A DNA stretch of 64,000 nt from Listeria seeligeri serovar 1/2b str. SLCC3954 (GCF_000027145.1 NC_013891.1:1-64000); one strand, 5' to 3'; counted from the first letter of the stretch, positions 12,807-23,475 are shown. Translations and numbers: made by a program. Notes: generated from the letters alone by a model not told the origin.

Positions 12807-12829
12807 TGGCTTGGAAAAAGTTCTATAAT
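12801..12829 (+). promoter_or_regulatory. Promoter of the mevalonate kinase operon
   Basis: TTGTTT (12801-12806), a 17-nt spacer and TATAAT (12824-12829). It lies about 80 nt before the TTG start of mvk. Confidence 0.65.
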
Positions 12830-12907
12830 AGGGTTTTAGTGAAAAAATTATGGTATCATGAAGTATTAAAAGTTGTATTATTTCGATGGAGAAAGGATTG
12901 GCGTACA

Positions 12908-13876
12908 TTGGCTACAGGCATTGGGACAGCTAAAATGATATTATGCGGAGAACATGCAGTTGTATACGGAGAACCAGCAATTTCAGTCCCATTTACACAA
13001 GCAGTAGTAACAACAAATGTAGAAACTTCTACAAAAACCGAATTTTCTTCAGCGTTTTTTTCAGGGAATTTAGAAGATATGCCCGATTTTTTAGCGGGAA
13101 TTAAATCACTTGTTGTCGATATTCTAAAAGAAATTGGTAAAGGTGAATGTGTATCAATTCATGTAACTTCAGGTGTTCCAATTGGACGAGGATTAGGTTC
13201 AAGTGCAGCAGTAGCAACAAGTATTGCGCGAGGTCTATATAAATATTTCGATAAAGAATTAGATAAAAAAAAGTTACTTGCAATTGTTAATGCGGCAGAA
13301 AAAATTGCTCATGGGAATGCAAGTGGTGTAGATGCGATTACTGTAGTTAGCGAAAAACCAGTTTGGTATGAACGCGATCGAAAATTAGAAATTATGCACT
13401 TTCCAAAAAAAGTTACATTTGTAGTTGCAGACACAGGAGTTCCAAGTGAAACTAGGGCCGCAGTGGCAGATGTTCAACAACTTTATCAAAAAAACGAAGC
13501 TGAAATAGGTAAAATAATTCATGCACTCGGAGATATTTCCCGGGAAATAAAGACTAATTTAGAAGGTAATGCAGATACCGTTAAGATTGGTACTGCAATG
13601 AATAAAGCCCAAAGTTATTTAGAAATTTTAACTGTTAGCGACAAAAGTTTAGAAAAATTAATTGAAGTAGCTAGAAGTAATGGAGCAGATGGAGCGAAAC
13701 TTACTGGTGGTGGTAGAGGCGGTTGCATCATTGCTGTAGCTAAAAATCAAGAAACCGCTGAAAAAATAACGAAAGCACTTCATAAAGCTGGAGCTGCACA
13801 AGAATGGATTTTTACGATAGGAGAAGGTAGTTATGAGAGCGACAGCCATCGCACACACGAATGTGGCGCTAATTAA
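12908..13876 (+). CDS. mvk: Mevalonate kinase
   Basis: A GHMP-family kinase that phosphorylates mevalonate with ATP, the first of three steps towards isopentenyl diphosphate. The TTG at 12908 is the likely start (MATGIGTAKMILCGEHAVVYG, 322 aa) since GGAGAAAGGA (12888-12897) precedes it; longer in-frame readings have no such site. The N-terminal substrate motif is GEHAVVYGEP, the ATP loop is PIGRGLGSSAAV, and the C-terminal motif is KLTGGGRGGC. It overlaps the next gene by 44 nt, and the three kinases form one tight operon. An exact Noc-binding palindrome lies inside the gene at 13535-13548. Confidence 0.95.
   Translation: MATGIGTAKMILCGEHAVVYGEPAISVPFTQAVVTTNVETSTKTEFSSAFFSGNLEDMPDFLAGIKSLVVDILKEIGKGECVSIHVTSGVPIGRGLGSSAAVATSIARGLYKYFDKELDKKKLLAIVNAAEKIAHGNASGVDAITVVSEKPVWYERDRKLEIMHFPKKVTFVVADTGVPSETRAAVADVQQLYQKNEAEIGKIIHALGDISREIKTNLEGNADTVKIGTAMNKAQSYLEILTVSDKSLEKLIEVARSNGADGAKLTGGGRGGCIIAVAKNQETAEKITKALHKAGAAQEWIFTIGEGSYESDSHRTHECGAN
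13535..13548. promoter_or_regulatory. Noc-binding sequence (exact) inside mvk
   Basis: ATTTCCCGGGAAAT is an exact match to the palindromic site bound by the nucleoid-occlusion protein Noc of B. subtilis. It falls in codons for D-I-S-R-E-I-K of mevalonate kinase. Confidence 0.65.
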
Positions 13877-14804
13877 ATACTGGGGAAAACGCGATGAACA
13901 CCTTATTCTACCTGCAAATAGTAGTTTATCCTTCACTGTAGACAAGTTTTATACAAAAACGACCGTCGAATGGGACGAAAAGTTAAAACAAGATAGATTT
14001 ATGCTTAATGGTGAACAAAAAACAGATGCAAAAGTAACTCGTTTTATCGATAAAATGCGTGAAGAATTTGGTATCACAGCAAAAGCATTGATAATTTCAG
14101 AAAATCATGTTCCAACTGCGGCGGGTCTTGCTTCATCGGCTTCCGCGTTTGCTGCGCTCGCACTTGCTGGCTCGAGTGCTGCGGGTAGAAATGATACACA
14201 ACAATACATTTCTAAATTAGCTCGTTTCGGATCTGGTTCAGCATCACGCTCGATTTATGGCGATTTTGTTATTTGGGAAAAAGGAGAATTAGCAGATGGT
14301 AGTGATTCATTTGCCATTCCTTTTACAAAAAAATTAAGTGATAAAATGTCTATGGTTATTGCCGTTGTTTCTGATAAGGAAAAGAAAGTCTCTAGTCGGG
14401 ATGGTATGCGCTTAACGGTTGAAACATCCCCTTTTTTCAAAGAATGGGTTGCTGCTGCTGAGACGGATTTGGAAGAAATGAAGCAAGCTATTTTAGCAGA
14501 AGATTTTATCAAGGTTGGCGAAATTACTGAGAGAAATGGAATGAAAATGCATGCGACAACGCTTGGTGCCGAACCGCCATTTACTTATTTTCAACCTTTG
14601 TCACTTGAAATAATGGATGAAGTCAGAGCTTTACGAGAAGAAGGCATACCAGCTTATTTCACGATGGATGCCGGCCCCAATGTAAAAGTTATTTGTGAAC
14701 GTAAAAATGAAAAAATCGTTGCAGAAAAATTGTCAGAACTAGCCAAAAACGTTCTAATTTGCCACGCTGGTAAGGAAGCGAGTGTTGTATCAGATGAAAA
14801 ATAA
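13833..14804 (+). CDS. mvaD: Diphosphomevalonate decarboxylase
   Basis: A GHMP-fold enzyme (323 aa) that uses ATP to convert mevalonate 5-diphosphate to isopentenyl diphosphate, CO2 and ADP. The N-terminal AHTNVALIKYWGKRD and the Ser-rich loop PTAAGLASSASAFAAL are diagnostic of the family. The C-terminal FTMDAGPNVKVIC segment holds the expected active-site aspartate. The ATG at 13833 has GGAGAAGG just upstream and lies within the end of mvk (44-nt overlap), implying translational coupling. Confidence 0.96.
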   Translation: MRATAIAHTNVALIKYWGKRDEHLILPANSSLSFTVDKFYTKTTVEWDEKLKQDRFMLNGEQKTDAKVTRFIDKMREEFGITAKALIISENHVPTAAGLASSASAFAALALAGSSAAGRNDTQQYISKLARFGSGSASRSIYGDFVIWEKGELADGSDSFAIPFTKKLSDKMSMVIAVVSDKEKKVSSRDGMRLTVETSPFFKEWVAAAETDLEEMKQAILAEDFIKVGEITERNGMKMHATTLGAEPPFTYFQPLSLEIMDEVRALREEGIPAYFTMDAGPNVKVICERKNEKIVAEKLSELAKNVLICHAGKEASVVSDEK

Positions 14805-15864
14805 ACTACAAGTTAAAATACCTGGAAAATTATATGTTGCTGGTGAATATGCTGTTGTGGAGTCTGGTCATACAGCGATTCTGACTGCTGTTAATCGATA
14901 TATAACATTGACTTTAGAAGATAGTGAGCGAAATGAATTATGGATTCCTCATTATGAAAATCCAGTTTCTTGGCCAGTTGGTGGTGAACTTAAGCCGGAC
15001 GGAGAACATTGGACTTTTACAGCTGAAGCAATAAATATCGCGACAACTTTTCTGAAATCAGAAGGAATAGAGCTAACGCCAGTCAAAATGATGATTGAAA
15101 CAGAATTAATTGATAAGTCAGGTGCTAAATATGGCTTAGGCTCAAGCGCAGCGGCAACAGTTGCTGTCATCAACGCGTTAATGACTAAATTTTATCCAGA
15201 AATATCCATGCTTAAAAAATTCAAACTAGCTGCGTTATCACATTTAGTTGTTCAAGGAAATGGATCTTGCGGGGATATTGCTTCCTGTATGTACGGTGGA
15301 TGGATTGCTTATACAACCTTTGATCAAGAATGGGTTAAGCACCGGTTAGCTTATAAATCACTCGAATGGTTTATGAAAGAACCTTGGCCACTGCTTGAAA
15401 TTGAAACACTAGAAGAACCTACATCGGTATTTTCAGTCGGTTGGACAGGGACGCCAGTAAGCACTGGAAAACTTGTTTCGCAAATTCACGCATTTAAACA
15501 AGAAGACAGTGAAAATTACCAACAATTTTTAACACGCAACAATCAAATTATGAAGCAGATTATTCAAGCGTTTCATACAAAAGATGAGGAACTTCTTTAT
15601 TCCTCTATCAAAGAAAATCGGCGCATTCTTCAAGACCTTGGAACAAAGGCTGGAGTGAACATCGAAACAAGTTTGTTAAAAAAATTAGCTGACTTAGCAG
15701 AACAAAATGATGGCGCTGGAAAATCTTCCGGTTCTGGTGGTGGCGATTGCGGAATTGCCTTCTCAAAAACACCAGAAATAGCAGAGAAACTAGTTAATGA
15801 ATGGGAAAAACTTGGTATAAAACATTTACCTTTTAATACAGGAAAAGTACAAATAACAGAATAA
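14785..15864 (+). CDS. mvaK2: Phosphomevalonate kinase
   Basis: A GHMP kinase (about 359 aa) that phosphorylates mevalonate 5-phosphate, the middle step of the pathway although last in the operon. Visible motifs are the N-terminal KIPGKLYVAGEYAVVESG, the ATP loop KYGLGSSAAATVAV and the C-terminal GAGKSSGSGGGDCG. The start is ambiguous. TTG at 14785 is spaced best from TAAGGA (14771-14776), while GTG 14782 and ATG 14794 are alternatives. It overlaps mvaD by about 20 nt and ends the operon at a terminator. Confidence 0.94.
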   Translation: MYQMKNKLQVKIPGKLYVAGEYAVVESGHTAILTAVNRYITLTLEDSERNELWIPHYENPVSWPVGGELKPDGEHWTFTAEAINIATTFLKSEGIELTPVKMMIETELIDKSGAKYGLGSSAAATVAVINALMTKFYPEISMLKKFKLAALSHLVVQGNGSCGDIASCMYGGWIAYTTFDQEWVKHRLAYKSLEWFMKEPWPLLEIETLEEPTSVFSVGWTGTPVSTGKLVSQIHAFKQEDSENYQQFLTRNNQIMKQIIQAFHTKDEELLYSSIKENRRILQDLGTKAGVNIETSLLKKLADLAEQNDGAGKSSGSGGGDCGIAFSKTPEIAEKLVNEWEKLGIKHLPFNTGKVQITE

Positions 15865-15870
15865 CCAATT

Positions 15871-15908
15871 GGCAGTAGACAAAGAAATTTTTGTTTACTG
15901 CCTTTTTG
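15871..15908 (+). terminator. Terminator of the mevalonate kinase operon
   Basis: GGCAGTA (15871-15877) pairs with TACTGCC (15896-15902), with further pairing of ACAAA with TTTGT inside, followed by a T run. Confidence 0.9.
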
Positions 15909-15978
15909 TTTTAAATTTCACAATCAAGGGAATAGAGAAAGAAATAAAAGTTTGTGAAATATTTAATATATCAAGTTT

Positions 15979-16209
15979 TTGAACTAAGGTATTAAATCAG
16001 ATATAATGAGTTAGAGTATGAACATAGTGATTCTAAAAATGCTAACAAGTTATAAAAAAGTTTGTGAGGTTTTTAAAAGAAACAAGAAAACAACAGCATT
16101 TTTTCAGTTACATAGGAGTTGTAAAAAAGCTTCTTTCAGCACTCCGGTAATGGTATTTTTGCGCAAAAATACACATTAAAAAACATCAAAAGGAAAAGAG
16201 GGGATTCGG
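15979..16209 (+). promoter_or_regulatory. qox promoter and long 5' leader with a perfect palindrome
   Basis: This is the gap of about 300 bases before qoxA. A strong promoter TTGAAC (15979-15984), 17 nt, TATAAT (16002-16007) leaves an untranslated leader of roughly 195 nt. The leader holds the perfect 20-bp palindrome GTATTTTTGCGCAAAAATAC at 16153-16172, about 38 nt before the start codon. It could be a protein-binding operator or an RNA hairpin. The region 15911-15978 shows AT-rich DNA and a half-site TTGTGAAATATTT (15952-15964) that resembles a Rex site only on one side. Confidence 0.65.
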
Positions 16210-17316
16210 GTGTCAAAGTTACTTAAATCTTTGCTGCTCATGGCACTGCTTGGGGTTACCGGCCTTATAAGTGGTTGTGGTGATTTGACGGTACTTAATC
16301 CAAAAGGGCCAGTTGCAAAAGGTCAGTCGGACTTAATTATTTATTCGATTATATTTATGCTGGTTATTGTACTAACGATTTTTGTATTGTTCACGATTAT
16401 GCTGGTTAAATACCGCGAACGGAAAGATATTTCAAACTATGAGCCGGATATGCATGGTAGTAAAAAGTTGGAAATTTTTTGGACATTAATTCCAGTTGCT
16501 ATTGTTATTGCATTAGCTATTCCGACCGTAAAAACAATTTATGCAGGGGAAGAAGCACCAAAAGTGACTTCGCATAAAGATCCAATTATTATTTATGCAA
16601 CAAGTGCGGACTGGAAATGGATTTTTAGTTACCCAGATGAGTCAATTGAAACGGTTAACTACGTAAATATTCCAACAGATCGTCCGGTATTATTCAAATT
16701 AACTTCGGCAGATACGATGACAAGTTTTTGGGTACCGCAATTAGGTGGTCAAAAATACGCGATGTCTGGAATGACGATGAGTTTATATTTACAAGCAGAT
16801 GAAGTTGGTACATATAAAGGGCGTAATGCAAACTTCAACGGTGAAGGTTTTGCTGATCAGCGCTTTGATGTAGTGGCACAATCTGAATCAGACTTTAAAA
16901 AATGGGCAAAAGAAACGAAAGCAAGTTCACCAGTTATTACGCAAGATATTTATGATCGTTTGCTGATACCTGGAAGCTCTAAGAAAAAAACTTATTCTGG
17001 GACGCACTTAGCATTTGTTGATGTTGCAGCAGATCCAGAGTATGTTTTCTATGCTTACAAACGTTTTGGTTATGAAATGACAAATCCACATAATCCAAAT
17101 ACAAAATCGACCATTTCTGATAAACCACTCCTACCTGTTCGTCCTGTTACAGTAACTAATCCACAATTTGAGCGCCACGATATGGAGCCACAAATTATTA
17201 AAAACGGAGAAGGTTACCATGAGGATAAACATCGTGAGGATGAAATGAAGAAAATGGAAGAAGACATCCAAACGAATGAGTTTAATAAAAAAGAATCGGA
17301 TGACGCAGGGAACTAA
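16210..17316 (+). CDS. qoxA: Cytochrome aa3 quinol oxidase subunit II
   Basis: Subunit II of the menaquinol oxidase that passes electrons to the haem-copper subunit QoxB (368 aa). It has an N-terminal lipoprotein signal with lipobox LISGC (lipidated Cys23) and two transmembrane helices (about residues 40-65 and 85-105). An extracytoplasmic cupredoxin-like domain follows. The CuA ligand motif with two cysteines is absent (GRNANFNGEGF in that position), which marks it as a quinol rather than cytochrome c oxidase. The start is GTG 16210 with GAGGGGAT upstream. It is first in qoxABCD. Confidence 0.96.
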   Translation: MSKLLKSLLLMALLGVTGLISGCGDLTVLNPKGPVAKGQSDLIIYSIIFMLVIVLTIFVLFTIMLVKYRERKDISNYEPDMHGSKKLEIFWTLIPVAIVIALAIPTVKTIYAGEEAPKVTSHKDPIIIYATSADWKWIFSYPDESIETVNYVNIPTDRPVLFKLTSADTMTSFWVPQLGGQKYAMSGMTMSLYLQADEVGTYKGRNANFNGEGFADQRFDVVAQSESDFKKWAKETKASSPVITQDIYDRLLIPGSSKKKTYSGTHLAFVDVAADPEYVFYAYKRFGYEMTNPHNPNTKSTISDKPLLPVRPVTVTNPQFERHDMEPQIIKNGEGYHEDKHREDEMKKMEEDIQTNEFNKKESDDAGN

Positions 17317-17334
17317 AAGGGGGGGACATAAGGC

Positions 17335-19314
17335 ATGAAATGGAATGAGTTTATCGTAACTGGCGACCCGATGATTCTAGGTGCACAGATATCTATTGTG
17401 CTTGCTAGTGTCGGTATCGTTGTTTTACTAACTTACACAAAAAAATGGAAATGGCTCATGAAAGAGTGGATTTCATCTGTTGATCATAAAAAAATTGGTA
17501 TTATGTATTTGCTTGCTGCAGTTTTAATGTTTTTCCGCGGTGGTGTGGATGCGCTGATGATGCGTACTCAGCTAGCATTACCAGATATGAAATTTTTAGA
17601 TGCACAGCATTACAATGAAGTATTTTCTACACACGGAACAATTATGATTTTATTTATGGCAATGCCGTTTATTATCGGACTTATGAACATTGCGGTACCA
17701 CTTCAAATTGGTGCTCGTGATGTAGCATTTCCGTTTTTAAACAACTTAAGTTTTTGGACATTCTTTATGGGTGCCATGCTATTCAACTTATCTTTTGTTA
17801 TCGGTGGTTCGCCGGACGCTGGTTGGACAAACTATGCGCCACTAGCGACGGACTTTAGTGCTGGATATGGAATTAATTTCTATCTTCTAGGGGTTCAAAT
17901 CGCTGGTATTGGTACACTGATGACGGGGATTAACTTCTTCGTTACGATTTTACGAATGCGTACAAAAGGTATGACTTTAATGAAAATGCCAATGTTTACT
18001 TGGTCTTCATTAATTACAAGTTTAATTATTATCTTTGCTTTCCCAGTATTAACAGTAGCTCTCGCGTTGATGTCATTTGACCGATTGTTTGGGACTGCAT
18101 TCTTCACGCTCACGAACGGCGGGCTCCCAATGATGTGGGCCAACCTATTCTGGGTTTGGGGGCATCCGGAAGTGTATATCGTAATTTTACCGGCGTTTGG
18201 TATTTTTTCCGAAATCATTTCCACGTTCTCCAGGAAAAAACTATTTGGTTATCCGGCGATGGTTGCCGCGATGGCAGTTATTTCCTTACTAAGTTTCCTA
18301 GTTTGGGTCCATCACTTCTTCACAATGGGATCAGGGGCGCTTGTTAACTCCTTCTTCTCGATTACGACGATGATGATTGCGATACCGACCGGGATTAAGA
18401 TATTCAACTGGCTCTTTACGATGTATAAAGGGCGAATAACCTTTACAACGCCAATGCTTTGGTCGCTTGCTTTTATCCCTAACTTTGTTGTTGGTGGAGT
18501 AACTGGGGTTATGCTTGCAATGGCTGCGGCCGACTATCAATATCACAATACGTATTTCTTAGTTTCGCATTTCCACTACGTATTAATTGCTGGAACCGTG
18601 TTCTCCTGTTTTGCCGGGCTTACATACTGGTATCCAAAAATGGTCGGTTACAGATTGAATGAAAAAATTGGTAAATGGTTCTTCTGGATTTTCGTTGTTG
18701 GGTTTAACGTTTGTTTCTTCCCGCAATATTTCCTAGGACTTGATGGTATGCCTCGTCGTATCTACACTTACGTACAAGGTGATGGCTGGACAACGCTTAA
18801 CTTCATTTCTACAGTTGGTGGATTCTTGATGGGTATTGCGTTCTTAGTTCTTTGTTATAACATTTACTACAGTTATAAAAACTCGAAACGAGAAGTTACT
18901 GGTGACCCGTGGGATGCTCGTACGCTTGAATGGGCTACAAGTTCTGCTGTTCCGCCAAAATATAACTTCGCTGTTTTACCAGAATGGAATGATTTAGATG
19001 ATTTCTGGAATAGAAAACAAAAGGGCGAGCCATATGTGAATGATAAAAATTATAAACCTATTCATATGCCAAGTAATACAATGGTCGGGTTCGTGATGTC
19101 AGTCTTCTTCTTCATTGCTGGTTTTGGTTTAGTGTTCTACTGGTATTGGTTAGGAATTATTGGTCTAATTGGTATTTTGGGATGTATGGTTTATCGTTCG
19201 TTCCAAAACAATGACGGCTATCACGTTGAAGTGGATGAAATTAAAGCGACGGAAGAACACAATGCACGCGAACTTGCGACTGGTGTAAAGGAGGGTAACC
19301 CATGGAATCTGTAG
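17335..19314 (+). CDS. qoxB: Cytochrome aa3 quinol oxidase subunit I
   Basis: The catalytic haem-copper subunit (659 aa, about 14-15 membrane helices) that reduces O2 to water and pumps protons. Metal-ligand histidines are seen in FSTHGTIMI (low-spin haem), [12 protein letters not shown] (CuB with the cross-linked His-Tyr pair), [10 protein letters not shown] (CuB pair) and HFHYVL (haem pair). The Shine-Dalgarno GGGGGGG lies before ATG 17335. The last 13 nt overlap qoxC. Confidence 0.98.
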   Translation: MKWNEFIVTGDPMILGAQISIVLASVGIVVLLTYTKKWKWLMKEWISSVDHKKIGIMYLLAAVLMFFRGGVDALMMRTQLALPDMKFLDAQHYNEVFSTHGTIMILFMAMPFIIGLMNIAVPLQIGARDVAFPFLNNLSFWTFFMGAMLFNLSFVIGGSPDAGWTNYAPLATDFSAGYGINFYLLGVQIAGIGTLMTGINFFVTILRMRTKGMTLMKMPMFTWSSLITSLIIIFAFPVLTVALALMSFDRLFGTAFFTLTNGGLPMMWANLFWVWGHPEVYIVILPAFGIFSEIISTFSRKKLFGYPAMVAAMAVISLLSFLVWVHHFFTMGSGALVNSFFSITTMMIAIPTGIKIFNWLFTMYKGRITFTTPMLWSLAFIPNFVVGGVTGVMLAMAAADYQYHNTYFLVSHFHYVLIAGTVFSCFAGLTYWYPKMVGYRLNEKIGKWFFWIFVVGFNVCFFPQYFLGLDGMPRRIYTYVQGDGWTTLNFISTVGGFLMGIAFLVLCYNIYYSYKNSKREVTGDPWDARTLEWATSSAVPPKYNFAVLPEWNDLDDFWNRKQKGEPYVNDKNYKPIHMPSNTMVGFVMSVFFFIAGFGLVFYWYWLGIIGLIGILGCMVYRSFQNNDGYHVEVDEIKATEEHNARELATGVKEGNPWNL

Positions 19315-19913
19315 AAACAAACAAAAATCTTCCCATTGAATATAGATCAGAACAAGGCAGATTAAATATTCTTGGTTTCTGGATTTTCCTTGGCGCTGAA
19401 ATTGCTTTATTTGCGACTCTCTTTGCGACTTACTTTGTTATGAGAAAAGCTGGTTCTAATGCAGGTCATCCGCCAGCTGAAATGTTTGAACTTTGGCTAG
19501 TCTTGATTATGACATTTTTACTTTTAACAAGTAGTTTTACGTGTGGTCTCGCGATTGGTGAAATGCGTAAAGGCAATGTGAAAATGTTGACGATTTACTC
19601 GATTATTACGTTGATTCTAGGTGCGGGATTTGTTGGTTTTGAACTTTATGAATTTGCACACTATGTAACGGAAGGCGTAACAATGCAAATAGGCTCTTAC
19701 TGGTCTGCATTTTTCGTCTTACTCGGGACGCATGGTCTCCACGTAACGGTTGGGATTTTCTGGATTAGTTTTATTCTGATCCAAATTAAAATGCATGGTT
19801 TGACTCCAAAAACAGCATCAAAAGTATTTATTTCCAGTTTATACTGGCATTTCCTTGATGTTGTATGGATTTTCATTTTCACTGGTGTCTACCTGCTCGG
19901 GATGGTGAACTAA
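19302..19913 (+). CDS. qoxC: Cytochrome aa3 quinol oxidase subunit III
   Basis: A membrane subunit of 203 aa with five helices, which stabilises the oxidase core. It has the subunit III elements [31 protein letters not shown] and [13 protein letters not shown]. The start overlaps the end of qoxB by 13 nt with AGGAGGGTAA upstream, so it is coupled to qoxB translation. qoxD begins 2 nt after the stop. Confidence 0.97.
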   Translation: MESVETNKNLPIEYRSEQGRLNILGFWIFLGAEIALFATLFATYFVMRKAGSNAGHPPAEMFELWLVLIMTFLLLTSSFTCGLAIGEMRKGNVKMLTIYSIITLILGAGFVGFELYEFAHYVTEGVTMQIGSYWSAFFVLLGTHGLHVTVGIFWISFILIQIKMHGLTPKTASKVFISSLYWHFLDVVWIFIFTGVYLLGMVN

Positions 19914-19914
19914 T

Positions 19915-20247
19915 ATGGCGCAAAATAATAAATCAAATGCAGCACATGCTGAAAGTGGCATTCCGTGGAAACACATTGTTGGCTTTGCGTTATCAATTAT
20001 TTTAACGCTCTTAGCTGTCTGGGTAGCTCTTTACTCGACGCTAACAACAAATGTGAAGGTAGTTATCATTTTCATCTTTGCCTTCATCCAGGCTGCATTA
20101 CAGCTCCTAATGTTCATGCACATGACAGAAGGCCGCGATGGGAAAATCCAAATCGGAAATATCCTTTTCGCCGCATTTATCGCAATTGTAGTAGTTATTG
20201 GATCTTATTGGGTAATGGAAATTGGCCATATGAACCATTTAATGTAA
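19915..20247 (+). CDS. qoxD: Cytochrome aa3 quinol oxidase subunit IV
   Basis: A small (110 aa) three-helix membrane subunit of the COX4/CyoD-pro family, required for stable assembly of the oxidase. The hydrophobic segments and the [16 protein letters not shown] loop between helices 2 and 3 are typical. It begins 2 nt after qoxC and closes the operon at a terminator. Confidence 0.95.
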   Translation: MAQNNKSNAAHAESGIPWKHIVGFALSIILTLLAVWVALYSTLTTNVKVVIIFIFAFIQAALQLLMFMHMTEGRDGKIQIGNILFAAFIAIVVVIGSYWVMEIGHMNHLM

Positions 20248-20250
20248 CAA

Positions 20251-20290
20251 AAAGCTGGTATGAAAGTAAATTTTCATGCCAGCTTTTTTT
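20251..20290 (+). terminator. Terminator of the qox operon
   Basis: AAGCTGGTATGAAA (20252-20265) pairs with the arm at 20271-20285 (one bulged base, TGCCAGCTT end), followed by T7. Confidence 0.92.
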
Positions 20291-20300
20291 GTGATTTTAA

Positions 20301-21845
<1,545 letters not shown>

Positions 21846-21850
21846 TATTC

Positions 21851-21889
21851 AAAAACCCCCATCTTCTGTCGTGAAGATGGGGGTTTTTT
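21851..21889. terminator. Bidirectional terminator between bglA and the DUF1433 gene
   Basis: AAAAACCCCCATCTTC (21851-21866) pairs with GAAGATGGGGGTTTTT (from 21873), with A/T runs on both flanks, so it can serve the converging genes on both strands. Confidence 0.93.
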
Positions 21890-21894
21890 GAATA

Positions 21895-22293
21895 TTATTT
21901 ATTGGCATTTTCTTCTTTTTCGATTTCGGAGACAGACTTATCTGTAGGAAATTTAGCCCAATCATACATTTCTATAGGCATCCCCACATTCTTTTCAAAA
22001 TGTTTGCCATAGATAGATGCAGTTATGTATAAATCTTTATCTCCATTTACATACCCTTCTATATAAGGAGTACCCATACCAGTAATATCCGCGTTTGTAA
22101 AAGTTACATTTTCTATATTTTTATAATTATATTTTAAATATTTTTCAATTCGAGGAGATTCTTCTGATAAGAATTGTTGTTTTGCTTCTTGTTTTTCATG
22201 ATTTTGCATAATAAAGTAGCCCCCAATACAAATTAGCATTATAATAAAAATAGTTAAAGAAATCAGAATGGTGCTTTTTTTCATTTTCTTCAC
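21895..22293 (-). CDS. DUF1433-family membrane-anchored protein, candidate lipase-toxin immunity protein
   Basis: A 132-aa protein with one N-terminal transmembrane or uncleaved signal segment (about residues 8-28) and a small extracellular domain with the YIEGYVNGDKDLYITA block seen in DUF1433 proteins. No lipobox is visible. The Shine-Dalgarno GAGGTGAAG precedes the ATG on the minus strand. DUF1433 proteins of S. aureus (TilA) give immunity to the type VII secreted lipase TslA. Here the gene lies back to back, 38 nt away, with a lipase-like gene, so an immunity role is a reasonable inference. The family call is from pattern recognition. Confidence 0.75.
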   Translation of the reverse strand: MKKMKKSTILISLTIFIIMLICIGGYFIMQNHEKQEAKQQFLSEESPRIEKYLKYNYKNIENVTFTNADITGMGTPYIEGYVNGDKDLYITASIYGKHFEKNVGMPIEMYDWAKFPTDKSVSEIEKEENANK

Positions 22294-22331
22294 CTCATAA
22301 AAATAATAACATAGAATAGGGAGAGATGGTT

Positions 22332-22958
22332 ATGAAAGTGAAAGATAATACAAACTTTTATTTAGCTGATGCAGTTTACGCAAATAAATACCTGAAAACA
22401 GGTAGTGTGTTACCTTTAGAAAATAATGAAGAATGGGTCACAATCAACTCAGTAAATAAAGACAACGGACTCCAAGCCATTGCAGTTGTGCCATTAAAAG
22501 ATTATAAGGATTACAATAATGGGAAATTAAAAACATATAACCATATCGTTTTTGTTTCACGAGGATCAGAAGAATTAGATGATTGGAATGAAAATTTAGG
22601 TTTGGTTGCAAAAATGCGCCAAGTAGAAAATTACATGCAAGATTATGAGGAATGGGAAAAAATGCAGTCACAACGCCTGAGATCTCAGCTAGATGAAGAA
22701 ACATGGGAAGGTGGAAAGTACAGTGAATTAACAAGTTGGGATGTAGATGATGTACTTACAGAAGTTTCCAGGAAATATAAAGACGGTGTATATAGATTTC
22801 ATAACACAGATAAATTTGAAGAGTTTTATGATGAAAATAGAAAAACAATTCAAAAACTAAACGGATTTAAAGAAGAAGTAATTAGTGCTGCACTAGCTTT
22901 TAATGATAAAGATAAAGAATTAGGAAACTGGATAAAAGAAAACAGCAAAGGGTGGTAA
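22332..22958 (+). CDS. Truncated lipase-like protein, probable remnant of a reverse-LXG (TslA-like) T7SS toxin
   Basis: A 208-aa protein. Residues 5-90 look like the start of a T7SS-linked alpha/beta-hydrolase: FYLADAVYANKYL, LQAIAVVP and IVFVSRGSEELDDWNENL. The next part of such lipases, including the GHSLGG-type nucleophile elbow, is missing. Residues about 95-208 are helical and charged and end AFNDKDKELGNWIKEN, like the C-terminal LXG-like domain of TslA. The simplest reading is an internal in-frame deletion that removed the catalytic core, so it should be inactive as a lipase (inference). ATG 22332 has AGGGAGA at 22318-22324. The next gene follows after 3 nt. Confidence 0.6.
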   Translation: MKVKDNTNFYLADAVYANKYLKTGSVLPLENNEEWVTINSVNKDNGLQAIAVVPLKDYKDYNNGKLKTYNHIVFVSRGSEELDDWNENLGLVAKMRQVENYMQDYEEWEKMQSQRLRSQLDEETWEGGKYSELTSWDVDDVLTEVSRKYKDGVYRFHNTDKFEEFYDENRKTIQKLNGFKEEVISAALAFNDKDKELGNWIKENSKGW

Positions 22959-22961
22959 AAA

Positions 22962-23390
22962 ATGTACGGGAGTTCACCAACAACGCAGAAAATAGAGAAT
23001 TACGATTACTATGTAAAAGCTGAACAACAACGATTGCAAGCTAAATTAGATAATAAAAATGATGAATTAAGTAAACAAGAGAGAGCAGATATCATTCAGG
23101 CACAGCGGGCACTAGAGAAACAAATACAAAAACAGCATTTACAAGTAGACGTTCCAAAAAAAGTAACAAAAATAATAGATGAGGGTAAACAAGAATTAGC
23201 AAACTTCGAACAAACATGGGTAGATTTACTTGCCGAATATGCCGATATTGTCACACAGATGGAATGTTCATTCGAATCTAAAACTGGACAAGCTTTAAAA
23301 GATTGGATGGTTAATTACCGGAGTAACCAAATAGTTCAAAATGAAAATTTGATTTATGACTGCCAAGACTCAATTAAATTAGATAATTAA
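22962..23390 (+). CDS. Small helical protein, possible T7SS effector partner
   Basis: A 142-aa, mostly alpha-helical protein with coiled-coil potential (residues 15-75, rich in Lys, Glu and Gln) and no signal peptide or membrane segment. It begins 3 nt after the lipase-like gene, with GGGTGG just upstream. In the TslA system small helical partner proteins (TlaA) are encoded beside the toxin, and this could be one, or a detached piece of the same toxin. No confident family match from sequence alone. Confidence 0.55.
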   Translation: MYGSSPTTQKIENYDYYVKAEQQRLQAKLDNKNDELSKQERADIIQAQRALEKQIQKQHLQVDVPKKVTKIIDEGKQELANFEQTWVDLLAEYADIVTQMECSFESKTGQALKDWMVNYRSNQIVQNENLIYDCQDSIKLDN

Positions 23391-23411
23391 AGAAGTTGTA
23401 CATAAAAATAG

Positions 23412-23473
23412 AAAAGCAGCAATCAATATATTTCGCCATTCAAAAGGTGACATATACAAGATTGCTGCTTTTT
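23412..23473. terminator. Long-loop hairpin between convergent genes
   Basis: AGCAGCAATC (23415-23424) pairs with GATTGCTGCT (23460-23469), with A4 before and T5 after. The loop of about 35 nt is longer than usual. It probably serves the gene at 22962 (+) and the C39-like gene (-). Confidence 0.6.
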
Positions 23474-23475
23474 CG

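Noticed and set aside
15952-15969. Possible Rex operator before qoxA
   Set aside because: Only the left half (TTGTGAAATATTT) matches; the right half lacks TTCACAA.
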